A stretch of 64,000 nt of DNA from Quillaja saponaria (taxonomy: Eukaryota > Streptophyta > Magnoliopsida > Fabales > Quillajaceae). The notes beneath the pieces were generated by a model. It was not told where the DNA came from. It saw only the letters and a list, made by a program, of their open reading frames with translations, and made no database searches. The DNA lies in the NCBI GenBank assembly GCA_029379385.1, contig CM055608.1, forward strand, positions 22,504,350 to 22,568,349. Reading direction: 5' to 3'. Made by a program: the position numbers and the translations under genes. Of this stretch, positions 45,394 through 56,200 are shown one piece after another. Each line of letters starts with the position of its first letter. The first letter of the stretch is position 1.

Positions 45394-48300
45394 ATGGCAA
45401 AAATTGGCATCTTTGTAATAGGGCTATTGCTGCTATGCAACTTGGAAACGTTGGCAAAGGCAGGATACATGGTATATAAAGATCCTAAAAAGCCAATACG
45501 TACTCGTATCAAGGACCTTATGAGGCGGATGACTTTGGAGGAAAAAATTGGCCAGATGATGCAGATTGAGCGCAAGGTAGCATCAGTTGAGGTGATGAAG
45601 AAGTATTTCATTGGTATAGTTCACTCACACTTTTCTCTTTTCAAAGAGTTAATTCAGAACACTACAAGGGAAAAAAGAAGTTACTGAATACAGAAAAGAA
45701 AGAAAGAAAAAAGAAAGTGCAGCAAAAACTGGTAAACTTTAACGAACTCATAATTCTCTTTTTGGGTAGGGAGTGTACTAAGCGAGGGAGGTAGTGCTCC
45801 AGCTCAATATGCTTCTGCAGAGACTTGGATCAACATGGTGAATGATTTTCAGAAGGGTGCTTTATCAACCCGGCTTGGAATTCCAATGATTTATGGGATT
45901 GATGCTGTTCATGGACACAATCAAGTGTACAAGGCAACGATATTTCCACATAACATTGGCCTTGGAGCTACCAGGCAATCAGACATATCTTCATATATTC
46001 TACTCCATTTTTCTTGAAACAATTTAGGCTAAGGAAGAATAATTCCAGCTGTTATAAATTAATATCAAGCAAGCTTATAATCAATTTACTTTTTGTTTTC
46101 TTGACTAGAGGTTAATATCATGAATTAATTGACATATGTATATCCTAGTCCAGATAAGTAAATAAGTTTTGGGTATTTTCCTTTTCTGTAAATGTTTCTT
46201 CTGGTTATTCTATGAGTTTATGTCTACAAAGATATCAATATTTTCTTTTACACAATTTCTTAAATAGAAACTTGTGTAACATTACATTTAAATTTCTGAA
46301 TAGGGACCCTGAACTTGTTAAGAGAATTGGATCTGCAACTGCTCTTGAAGTCAGAGCTACAGGAATTCCATATGTTTTTGCTCCATGTGTGGCGGTAACT
46401 TTAAAAAGCCATCTTACCCCTTTTCTTTGTAATGTTTGAGAGTTTCTTTTAGTGTCATTTCTTCTGCTTCTGTGTAGGTATGTAGAGATCCAAGATGGGG
46501 TCGTTGTTATGAAAGCTACAGTGAAGATCCCAAAGTAGTTCAAGCTATGACTGAGATTGTATCTGGATTACAAGGCGATATCCCCGTTGACACTCCCAAG
46601 GGTATCCCTTTTATTGGTGGAAAGTAAGTATCCAGCTAAGAGGCAGTAGACTTATGATTACCCCTAATCTCTTATCTATTTTTCTGGTTAGAAACCTCAG
46701 CTATGGACAAACGTGCTGCTGGTTCACTTAAGTTCATAGGGACATGTTTATTTGGTTAATTTTATATTTCTTTACTACTAACACCAACAATTACCAAAAA
46801 GCTTAAAGCCCTTACACTTTAAGTCATGAGTATAATCATGTATATAAGCTTTCCTCATTTGTTTGCAGTTATGTTACCTATTTTACGTTTTAAATTTCCA
46901 ATTTTGTTTCTCTGGAGAGTTTTGACAGGGAAAAGGTTGCTGCTTGTGCTAAGCACTTTGTGGGTGATGGAGGAACAACAAATGGAACTGATGAATCCAA
47001 CACGGTTATAAACATGGATGGATTGCTCAGAATTCACATGCCAGGCTACTATAGCTCAATTGCCAAAGGTGTGGTGACCATCATGCTCTCTTACTCAAGC
47101 TGGAATGGAGTAAAGATGCATGCTAACTATGAACTCGTGACTGGCTTCCTCAAAAATACACTCCGTTTTAAGGTAAAACAACGTGTTACTACAATTAACT
47201 TGGAAAGCTCCACCTCCAGAAAATCAAAAGAAAAAAAAAATCTAGTGCAAACCAAAAATCTTATGAATTGTTCAGGGCTTTGTTATTACAGACTTTGAGG
47301 GTCTTGAGAGGATGACCACTCCATATCATGCAAACTATTCACATTCAATTGAAGCAGGAATTAGTGCTGGCATTGACATGGTAAGTTGTCAGTTTATTAT
47401 ATGATTTATCATATTCACCATCCGTTTGTGATGAATTTTATCTTCTGACAAATTGGTACTTGCACTGGTTGGGTTGCAGGTCATGGTTCCATGGAACTAT
47501 ACTGAATTCTTAGATGATCTAACATTACTGGTGAATCGTAAAATCATTCCCATGACTCGCATTGATGATGCAGTCGAGAGAATTTTGAGGGTTAAGTTTG
47601 TGATGGATCTTTTTGAAAATCCATTCGCTGATTGCAGCCTAGTGGAGTATGTTGGAAAACAGGTTAGTCATTCATATCTATGAGTCCTTAGAACTCCCAA
47701 TTTTCCACAGTTGCCTATAGGAATCACCCTCCATTTGGCCACATGAGCAGGAGCATAGAGAATTGGCTAGGGAAGCTGTCAGGAAATCAGCTGTCCTATT
47801 AAAGAATGGTGAATCTGCAGATGAGCCATTGCTGCCTCTTCCTAAAAGGACATCCAAAATACTTGTAACTGGAAGCCATGCAGATAATCTTGGATATCAG
47901 TGTGGAGGCTGGACCATCCAGTGGCAAGGATTCAGTGGCAACAACCTCACTACTGGTATACATAAATCGTCAACTTTTTTTATCTTGGTACCACTTCTTT
48001 TTACATGAATTCCTTCTTTTCTTATGAGCAGGTACAACAATTCTCAAAGCCGTTAGCAATGCTGTTGATCCAAAGACTGAAGTAATCTACAAGAAGAATG
48101 CTGACGCAGACTTTGTGAAGTCCAACAATTTCTCATATTCCATTGTTGTAGTAGGTGAGCATCCATATGCAGAAACAGACGGTGATAGCATGAACTTGAC
48201 AATCCCTGAACCTGGACCAAGCACGATAAAAAATGTATGTGGTTCTGTAAAATGTGCTGTTATCATTGTCTCTGGTCGTCCTGTAGTTATCGAACCATAT

Positions 48301-48528
48301 CTTGCAATAATAGACGCCCTTGTTGCTGCTTGGTTGCCTGGAACTGAAGGCCAAGGTGTTGCTGATGTTTTATATGGTGACTATGGATTCACAGGCAAGC
48401 TGCCACGGACATGGTTCAAAACTGTTGATCAGCTGCCAATGAATTTTGGTGATCCATACTATGATCCCCTCTTCCCATTTGGGTTTGGTCTCACAACCGA
48501 GCCAATCAAGGCCATATATTCATCATAG
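45394..48528 (+). CDS. GH3 beta-glucan exohydrolase / beta-glucosidase
   Basis: Coding exons: 45394-45613, 45770-45974, 46304-46394, 46478-46623, 46929-47172, 47276-47380, 47480-47662, 47751-47955, 48032-48528. They join in frame to 1896 nt, 631 residues, the normal length of plant ExoI-type glycoside hydrolase family 3 enzymes, which release glucose from beta-glucans and glucosides in the cell wall. Residues 1-23 form a signal peptide. The GH3 N-terminal barrel follows, with Lys-His-Phe and Asp-Arg-Trp-Gly-type substrate loops (Cys-Arg-Asp-Pro-Arg-Trp-Gly in exon 4), and the nucleophile is expected at Asp308 (Thr-Asp-Phe-Glu-Gly). The C-terminal domain holds Gly-Gly-Trp-Thr-Ile-Gln-Trp (Trp456) and Gly-Glu-His-Pro-Tyr-Ala-Glu with acid/base Glu514. 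Phe309 replaces the Trp next to the nucleophile (Trp286 in barley ExoI). Intron 2 appears to use a GC donor; all others are GT-AG. No frame breaks are seen. Confidence 0.93.
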
Positions 48529-49085
48529 GCTGTGGTCATTAGCTTGAAACCCAGTAAGTTAATCTGCAAGGTTACATGTGTTGCTCAAAAAAATCAAATG
48601 AAAAGGAAATGTTTTTCAAACAGATGGTAAAGCTGGTTGTAAGATATAGAGAAAGAGAGGAAAGAATAGGAAGCTTGGATGAGCTTGGGATTTTCCAAGA
48701 TTATACCAAGGCTATATATTTATACCATGACACTTACATAACATAAGTTTTCCTAAACAATGTGGGACTTTCATCCTTAGATAACATAACACAAAACATA
48801 TTCTTAACACTGGTAAACAACAAAAAGAGGATTTTCTCCAGAAAGTTAATCCAAGTCATGTATGCAGAGGATTTACTGTAAGTTTATTGGTTTAATCTTT
48901 TAGAAACTTAGGCAGGCCCATTTACATTGCAAATTAAAGGAATGAGTATGCCCTTTGACGTTAAAGATGTTGCCAAAAATTTTTAGCAACAATATAAAAG
49001 GCCGCTTTAGTTTACAAACTGCTCATAAATTATTTACTTGCAACAGTTCACAAATATTCATTTAAAAACAAATAGAATAACAATT
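48529..49085 (+). other. GH3 3' untranslated/flanking region
   Basis: Non-coding DNA after the stop codon, probably including the 3' UTR. It contains CAATGTGGGACTTTC near 48758, a phrase also seen in some plant LTRs. I see no complete element here. Confidence 0.45.
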
Positions 49086-50038
49086 TTTTATTTTATTTTT
49101 AGTAGGTGAGACAGGAAAACACCTTTATCAATGTTTAATTTGATCATACCTGAGCCAGGCTTAGTGTTTAGTTTGATCTCGGAAAACACCTCCACAACCT
49201 CTAGTCTCATCATCACCAGACGCCCCCACTTAAGCCCCTCTTTAAAACTTCTCATCTCCAATACATAGGATGCTTGGGCCAAGTGCTAGAGATTCCTGGC
49301 TTACCATCAGCCTGTAATAAGTCAGTATCATGCAGATACTTATATTTGTCACCAGTTTAATCCATAGGCTATCTGCCACCTTGAGGCATCTCCAAATAGC
49401 TTTACCAAGAAAGGCTGTGTTAAAGTTGCTTGAGACCCAATCCACCACAACTCCGTGGAGAACAGACATTCGACCACTAGACAAATTGTGTTTTCCTCCG
49501 TGATTACTTCTTACTTTTCTCCAATAATTTCTCCATTCGGAAACACCAAAAGACTTTCTAGATTTAGGAAGGCAGGAGCCAACTACCGTCGCTGAACGTC
49601 TCCTCCGTTGTGCCACCATCCAAGGACCAAAATCAATACCACGTGCTTAATTCTACAGACAAGCACCCTCTTTGTGGCCATGTCTACCACACTAAAAATA
49701 CATTAGTTGAATGCCCTCGTACTCAATCCGCTGCCATTCATCATTGACGCAGATTTTAGGAATCAGAGGTTTGTCGAGTTCCAATTCTACACTGGACCTA
49801 GCCGTGCAAACCGTCCTGTAGCCATCTTTGGTAGTTATTGTCAACTCTGAGGGCCCTGGAGATGGTGTTTCCAATGGTCAAGAGTCGGTGATTATCATAA
49901 TATTCCATAGGGAACCTTGGTAATATATAATCTGATCCATACTGCCATGGAATTAATCACATCCAGCCCCGGCTTGAAATTTGATCTCCACTTTCGTATG
50001 GTTAGGTAATGCTGGACCCCTCCATCACAAACTTGTAG
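49086..50038 (-). pseudogene. LINE ORF1 fragment (DUF4283 and zinc knuckle)
   Basis: On the minus strand, from 50038 downward: a DUF4283-like segment (His-Tyr-Leu-Thr-Ile-Arg-Lys-Trp-Arg-Ser-Asn-Phe), then Met-Ala-Val-Trp-Ile-Arg-Leu. Next comes the segment Leu-Asp-Lys-Pro-Leu-Ile-Pro-Lys with Glu-Tyr-Glu-Gly-Ile-Gln-Leu (about 49690-49800), then a zinc-knuckle-like Cys-Gly-x-x-Gly-His-Lys-Glu-Gly-Ala-Cys (about 49645-49685) and a Gly-Pro-Trp-Met-Val-Ala-Gln-Arg-Arg-Arg stretch. This order is that of plant L1-type ORF1 proteins, which bind element RNA. Stops and frameshifts interrupt it. A T/A-rich run at 49084-49103 may be a tail. The N-terminal part is missing: the fragment begins abruptly at a CACTA-like terminus. 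Confidence 0.75.
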
Positions 50039-50781
50039 CACTACTATTAAAAAACAAAAGAAAAAAAAAAAAAAAAAAAACCAGTTTAGCGAGGGGTTTT
50101 GGGCCTCATAAATTTATGGCTAAATAGCGTCAGGTTTGTCCCCGCTATTTTGACACAAAAATCATTTTGTCGCAAAAATTAATGACATTAAAAGATTATA
50201 GAAGATTTGCTGAATTTTTGTTGCAAATCTATTATTTTTAAGTTGGCGATGAAATTAGTGACAGAAACATTTCATCACTAAAGGAAAGGGAACACAAAAA
50301 TAATCCAGAAAGGATTAAGTGATGAAAAATTATGTCGTAAAAAGTAACGACTAAAATCTTCATCAAATAAAATTTTAATAAACTTGGCACTTTATTAACC
50401 TTGCAATGGATTACAACAAATAGAAGTCCGTAGCTAATTTTTACGATTTTTTCCACTAAAACCCTTCTCCACACGACCCAGGCCACATTTTCCCATTCTC
50501 TCTTCTCTTCTCTCCTCACAAGTCCACTGCTCCTCCGGCCAGATCTAAGGTTTCTGGTGACTAAAACTCCATTTTCTAGCCATCCAAGCTCTCATACACC
50601 ATCAATCTACTTCTTCTCGGTTGTCTCGTGCACTTAACTTGTGAATCGTCAACCACGACATGTAAGCTTTTTTTCAATTATAAACTATGATGGAAGCTAA
50701 TTAAATTATGTATAAAAGTGGTTCTGTAAATTTATTTTTCTTTACTCACCATTAATAGGGAAAGATAATTTATGCAAGTAT
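50039..50781 (+). mobile_element. Possible left end of a third CACTA-like element
   Basis: CACTACTATTAAAAAAC begins at 50039, exactly where the LINE ORF1 homology stops, and resembles a CACTA terminus of a different family from elements 1 and 2. An A-rich run (50049-50080) follows, then phrases such as TAGCG, GTCGCAAAAATTAATGAC and GCGATGAAATTAGTGAC that look like subterminal repeats. Comparable phrases (AATAGCGACGAATTAG) occur at about 60815, right of CACTA 2. No matching right terminus was found. The stretch 50460-50640 is richer in C and resembles a 5' leader, but no ORF follows. Confidence 0.35.
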
Positions 50782-51200
50782 CATTACAATAAATTATCAC
50801 ATTTGCGTTTGTCATAATGCAGACTCAGAATCTGTAAACTCACTTTCTATTTCTGCAAGTTGTTTGTCTGCGTCTGCCTATTTACAAACACAAATAGTCT
50901 AAAAATAATAATATTTCAGACATTGATATTTATAACGTAGATGCGGCAAATAATTAATTTTGGCGCCATATTTTATGAAAGGATATGCGTCTGCAGTTTA
51001 ACATTAGCATATATAGTTTCACATCAGCGTCTGCATTTGCAGACTCATTTATCTAATATTAGCATCATTTTCTGTGAATTTTTTCTGCATCCGCATATCA
51101 CAGACTTCGATAGTATAATCATATTTTTTTTTTTTTTTTAAATTATCTGTGTCAGTCACTTAATGTAACTACATCTGTAATGTCAAATGCAGATACTTAT
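50782..51200. repeat. CACTA 2 left subterminal repeats
   Basis: Many short motifs (GCGTTTGTC, TGCAGACTCAG, GTCTGCGTCTGCC, GCGTCTGCA, TCTGCATTTGCAGAC) in both orientations, as at the ends of CACTA 1. A T-run lies at 51125-51139. The stretch 51201-51540 has CT-rich leader-like sequence but no ORF of note. Confidence 0.7.
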
Positions 51201-51589
51201 CTTTGTTTTAAACTCTGATTGCGCGAATCATCTCTCCTTCTTCCTCCTTCTTCTTCTTTCCTCCGTTGTTTAATCTTAGAGCTCTACTACCGACCACCAC
51301 CGTTAGATCCAGCCGAACTAGTTGTCACAGTTAATTCTGCCTAGTGTCATTGTCAGATCTGTCTTGTGTTGCCACCGAATTGCCTAAACCCAAACCCAAC
51401 ATCACTTGGTACTAAGTTTTTACTCCCCTGCCTCTATATTTGGTTGAAATACGTTGTTAGATAGCAATCTGAACAAATGGAGAATTTTTTAGTTAGGATG
51501 TGTGTTATATACACTCGAATGTTGATTTTTCTTAAATTAGTATTTAAAATATATAAGGGTATGTTGATTTGTTAGCAATTATGTCATAT

Positions 51590-51695
51590 ACACTTAAATG
51601 TTGATTTTTATTGAACTAATATTTAAAATATGTAAAGGTATATGTTGATTTTTATTGAACTAATATTTAAAATATGTAAAGGTATATATATATAT
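51590..51695. repeat. Two-copy ~49-bp tandem repeat
   Basis: TGTTGATTTTTATTGAACTAATATTTAAAATATGTAAAGGTATA-type sequence begins at about 51599 and repeats at about 51644; a more diverged copy precedes it near 51525. Confidence 0.8.
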
Positions 51696-51775
51696 ATATT
51701 GGGTATGTGTTAATAATTTAGCAATAATGTTGATTTTTCTGTTCAAAATATTTAAGGGTATGTGAAAGTTCCGTA

Positions 51776-52190
51776 AATATGGAAAATATATATATATATG
51801 AAATCAAAACTTACATCACATAAACTAATTTACATTCTTTGATTTGAGCATAAAATAAAGAAAGGAAAATCTCAATAAAATAATAAACTTCTAAAATATA
51901 AAACAATACTTCTAAATCATAGCCACACACAAGCCAAACAACACCAACAGAAAACTTAGTGTTTAAAATATGTAAAAGGGTATGTTGATTTATGAGATTA
52001 TATAGTGAAACTTCCTTAAATATGAAAAGAAAAAAATATATGAAGCCAAAAATTACATGAAATTTCATTCATTGATTTGGGCATAAAATAAAGAAAGGAA
52101 AACAACAATAAAAAATAAACTTCTAAACTATAAAACAAAACTTCTAACTAACCATAGGCACACACAATCAAAACTAATTTACATTGCCAA
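51776..52190. repeat. Two-copy ~230-bp direct repeat
   Basis: AAATATG...TATATATGAA followed by GCATAAAATAAAGAAAGG and ATAAACTTCTAAA at about 51775-51940 recurs at about 52016-52180 with moderate divergence. No gene is seen. Confidence 0.65.
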
Positions 52191-52260
52191 ATTCAATGCA
52201 TTCACATGAAGGCTTATTTCATGTTTCAATTTTATTGCATATTCTAGTTTTTCCTTTTGG

Positions 52261-52502
52261 GTACTTAAGAATTTGAATATGATTTTTTGTATTATTATTA
52301 TTAGGAGACTTGGAGGTGCAATCATGAATCCAATGGCCTATGCAACCACATTTGTAGCGTTTACTTAATTGCATTATCTGCAATAGGCTTAGAGATAATG
52401 AATGTGAGTATGCTACAAATGTGGTTGTGTAGCTTAATGGATTCATGATTTCCCCTCCAAGACTCATAATAAAAAAAAATCAAATTCAAATTCATGAGTA
52501 CC
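52261..52502. repeat. Long inverted repeat with zinc-knuckle fragment
   Basis: The arm 52261-52360 pairs with 52408-52502 in reverse complement at roughly 85 percent identity by eye, around a 47-base loop. Shared pieces include ATCATGAATCCA, ACCACATTTGTAGC, GACTTGGAGG/GTCTTGGAGG and GAATTTGAAT. On the minus strand the left arm encodes a zinc-knuckle-like peptide (Tyr-Lys-Cys-Gly-Cys-Ile-Gly-His-Trp-Ile-His-Asp-Cys) whose first expected Cys is Arg. A transcript through it would fold into a ~95-bp hairpin. It may be a decayed foldback arising from a duplicated coding fragment. Confidence 0.75.
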
Positions 52503-53214
52503 TAGGCTCATTGCCCTTGTGATTATTATGGAAGCATCGTACGGGAAATCAAAAGCTAATGGAACAGTTTCAGGGATGGTATTATACATAGTTATCCCAT
52601 TGTCAGAGTAATCCTTCAATTTTCCTTCTTCTATTTAAGTTTTATAACTTTGTATACTAATATATGTTTGTTCATTATTTTAATTCATCGTATCTATATA
52701 TGTTGCTCATGCATGCATTGCATATCATATTCCCTTAGTAATCCATTTGGAATTGTTTTAAATGAACTAATATATGTTCATCTGACATGAAGAAAATATA
52801 TTAATTTCATTCAAAAGATTATTGAATTGTCCAAGTGGATAGTTTAGGAAAGCAAACACTCCATTTATTATAGTAATATACTTCACTTTTTGTCTACTTT
52901 GTTGAAATTCTGGCTATTTCTCTTTGTTTTCAGGTACATACATAGGCATAATGATATTGGGTTGTTTATGTCATGTACTTAGGAGACCATAACAAAATGT
53001 TGTCCAAATTTTACCAAGTAGTGGCAAAAAAGTTAAGCATATCATTGGAATGAGAATGTAGCTTTTCTGAATGGGATAGGGCCAACCTTTAGGATGGCAT
53101 TGAAGGTGGTAAAGAGCATATACTAATAATTGGTTCATTCATTTTAAGACAATCTATCTGTTGTGTAGTTGTTGTACTGAAATAATAGAGATGAAGTGTC
53201 ATATGACCAACGCA
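52503..53214. other. CACTA 2 interior before TNP2
   Basis: AT-rich DNA without a recognised coding region; likely the 5' leader of the TNP2 remnant. Confidence 0.4.
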
Positions 53215-56200
53215 GAGATAATGTAAGTTGATAGAAGTTAAATGTACCATCATGTGATGAATCATGTCATGTCAGATGAATTTAAGGAAGGGGTTAAACG
53301 ATTTCTAAAAATTTTCTTTGCTCATACAAGCTATACATTTAACAAAAAAATTTGATGTTCATTTAAAATATAGTAAAATTTCTTACTAGAGAACAAGTAA
53401 CTCTTCACCTCTATAAGAAGGGTTTTGTTGCAGCATGTAGAAAGTTGAGTTTACATAGTAAAGGTTGAAGTGGTACTACTAGGACTAGGGAGTTTTTGGA
53501 AGGTACCCATTAAATATTGTTGAAGATGAAGTACTACCAGATATGAACCTGATGACAGAAATCATATTGGACTCAATAGGCCCAAATTACAATTAGGACT
53601 TAGAGAATCCCAATCCAAAAGATGCAAGGTTTTATGAGATGTTAGAAATTATAAATGATTAGTTATGGGTAGGGAATGAAGAAACCATTCTTGCAACTGT
53701 GACTCATTTGTTGAACTGCAAGTCATAATTTAATGTTCTAGAGAATTATTACAATAGGTTCATCCAAATCATTAAGAGTCTTCTCCTTAATGATGAGAAC
53801 TTACCTAGATCTTTTTACGAGTCTAGAAAGTTGGTGAAAGAGTTATGACTTGGATATGAAAAGACAATGTGAAAACGTGCATGACTATTTGTGATGTTTT
53901 TAAATAACCCCATTTCAAGCAAGGGGATAAAAAGAACATACCTCATAATGTATTGCAACACCTGCCTATAATGAAAAGGTTACAAAGATTTTATATGTCT
54001 AAGGTCACTTGTCATAACCCAATATTTAGTGTAGTTGTATATAAGAAAATAAATAATAAACAAAGTAAATTAAATTTAATAAACACACACATGTACATAT
54101 ATAAATATATGAACTAAGATTATATATATACCATGAATTTAATTAAGTTGTTAACCATTGACCTTATCCCTTTCTTTTCTTTTTATTTTCGTTTATTTCC
54201 CTCGTATTTTTTATTTTCACTTTGGCTAACTTTCTTTTTTTGTTTTGGTCTCTTCTTGCCCTGTTTTTCTCCTCTGTTTTCAGCCATGAAAATCCTTCCT
54301 TGTAACCATGCTTTGCTCCTCTTTGCAACCAAGCTTTCTTCCTTGGTCTTGCTTGTATCATGCTTGGTATGTGTCCTTTCTTTGCTAGCTGGCTAAGCCC
54401 TTGTAAACAACCCTCGGAACGTGAACTTGGCTGTCTTGTTTTGGTGTTGCAACAACCCATTTGGTCCTTAGAGTTGTAGCAGCCTCACGTGGTGTTTTGG
54501 AGGTGCAGCAGCTTTTTTAGGTAGCTAAGTATTGAAAGTTTAGCCGAGTAGCAACCTTGCTTGCAACTTGTAATAGCTGTCGTACACCTTGTCCTTCACC
54601 GTTAGCTTAGACCTTGAGGGGTCGTGCTTGGGGTGAGTGTGCTGCAACAGTGCTGGCTGTGATAAGGCAGCCATCAACAGCCTTGGTAGTCCAGCCTTGA
54701 GTCTAGTTGTTGAAGGCAGGCATGGTTTCAGCTTAGAGGCAGACACTTTTTCACCTTGTGATAATCCTATGGTTTACAATTTTGTTTATTAGAATAATAT
54801 GATGATTTAGGAGTAGGGTTAAGGTTGTGAATAAAAGTAGGAGTAAGCAATATATAGGATAGTTACATGATTAGTGGAAAGTAAACTTTGGAATTTAAAT
54901 ATGTTAATATTAGAATTATATGATTCAAGCTCATGATGGAAGTTAGGTAATTAGTTTAATCTGAATTCAATGTTGAACTAGGAGTAATATGAGGAGTTGT
55001 GTTGAATTTCTTGGTGTATGTATATACATAAATACATACATATCAATGAAAATTTATTACGCCTTCAAGATGTTTGATAAAATGTCTAGGAGAAGCTAAA
55101 TTTTAGGTTATGCATAGGAGTTGATTTACATAGGTTTCACTAGCTAAATGATTAATTAAGGAGTTATAACCATGAAAATTATAAACTAAAAATACTTGAA
55201 TTTACGATTTTTAGCTCCAGAGCGTGCCATGGATTCTTCGACACCTTTGAATTATAGACGAAACGATGAATCAAATCCTTAAGCCTTATGAGTGGGAAAC
55301 GTTACTCTTTGGTTGCTAGATTATTTTACTTAATTATTTTCGGTATATTTTATGAATATGTGGTGCTATAAATTGAGTTAATTGAATTAAGTGCTATATT
55401 ATTGACCTTCGCATAATAATTGAATTGTATTTGACATATGCTTTGTTTGTGTTTAATAAAGACCAATAAAACTAATTTTTATCCGAAATAGAATCCGGGT
55501 GCGCCTAGGATACTTTGATTTGATTATTTGATATTTGATTAAAAATATTCAAGTAACTCAACCCTTAGGTGTATAGGTGTGGAGTTCTATATATTTTTGG
55601 TGTGTAGGAGCAAAATTGCCGTGTAGAGAATGTGTATTTAGTGTGTAGGTGATGAGTTACTCTAATTGGCCTTTTGAGTGCTTTTGAATGTTTGATTGAT
55701 ATATGTATAAATTGAATTACTTGAATTATAATTTTTTAAATCTATGTTTTCTATATTTACGTATGCATGAAATTGAATTACATTGAAAAAATTCATGCTA
55801 TCTTGAATTAATAGACGTATGTGATCTATTTGTGTGTTGATTGGTACTAGTATCCTTTGGTTACTTTTTTCATTCATTAAGTCTTTATGACTCACCCCTC
55901 ATTTGTGATTGTCTTTTTAGTATCAGGTGCCCATCGTTCATCACTGACGGATTCATGACTTGCCAATTGTATTACGGGAAGGTATATATTCGAGATCGCA
56001 TACTTAAGGATGAAGTTTACAGTCACAACAGGGTTTTGGGTGTCGTTTTTTGGCTTGTATAATAGTCTAAAGGTTATTGTTTATAGTATGAATGGAGCGG
56101 AGCTCCCTGTGTATATTGTTGTTGTTGTTGATTAGTTGAGTGTAACTAGGTTATATATATGTTTGTATTGTCAGGCATATTCCACTTTTGGGGAACCTTT

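Noticed and set aside
48750..48790. CAATGTGGGACTTTC phrase as an LTR or MITE end
   Set aside because: No paired terminus or target duplication could be found around it.
54133..54460. ORFs on both strands at the LTR B end
   Set aside because: Within a solo LTR, biased composition, no known domain.
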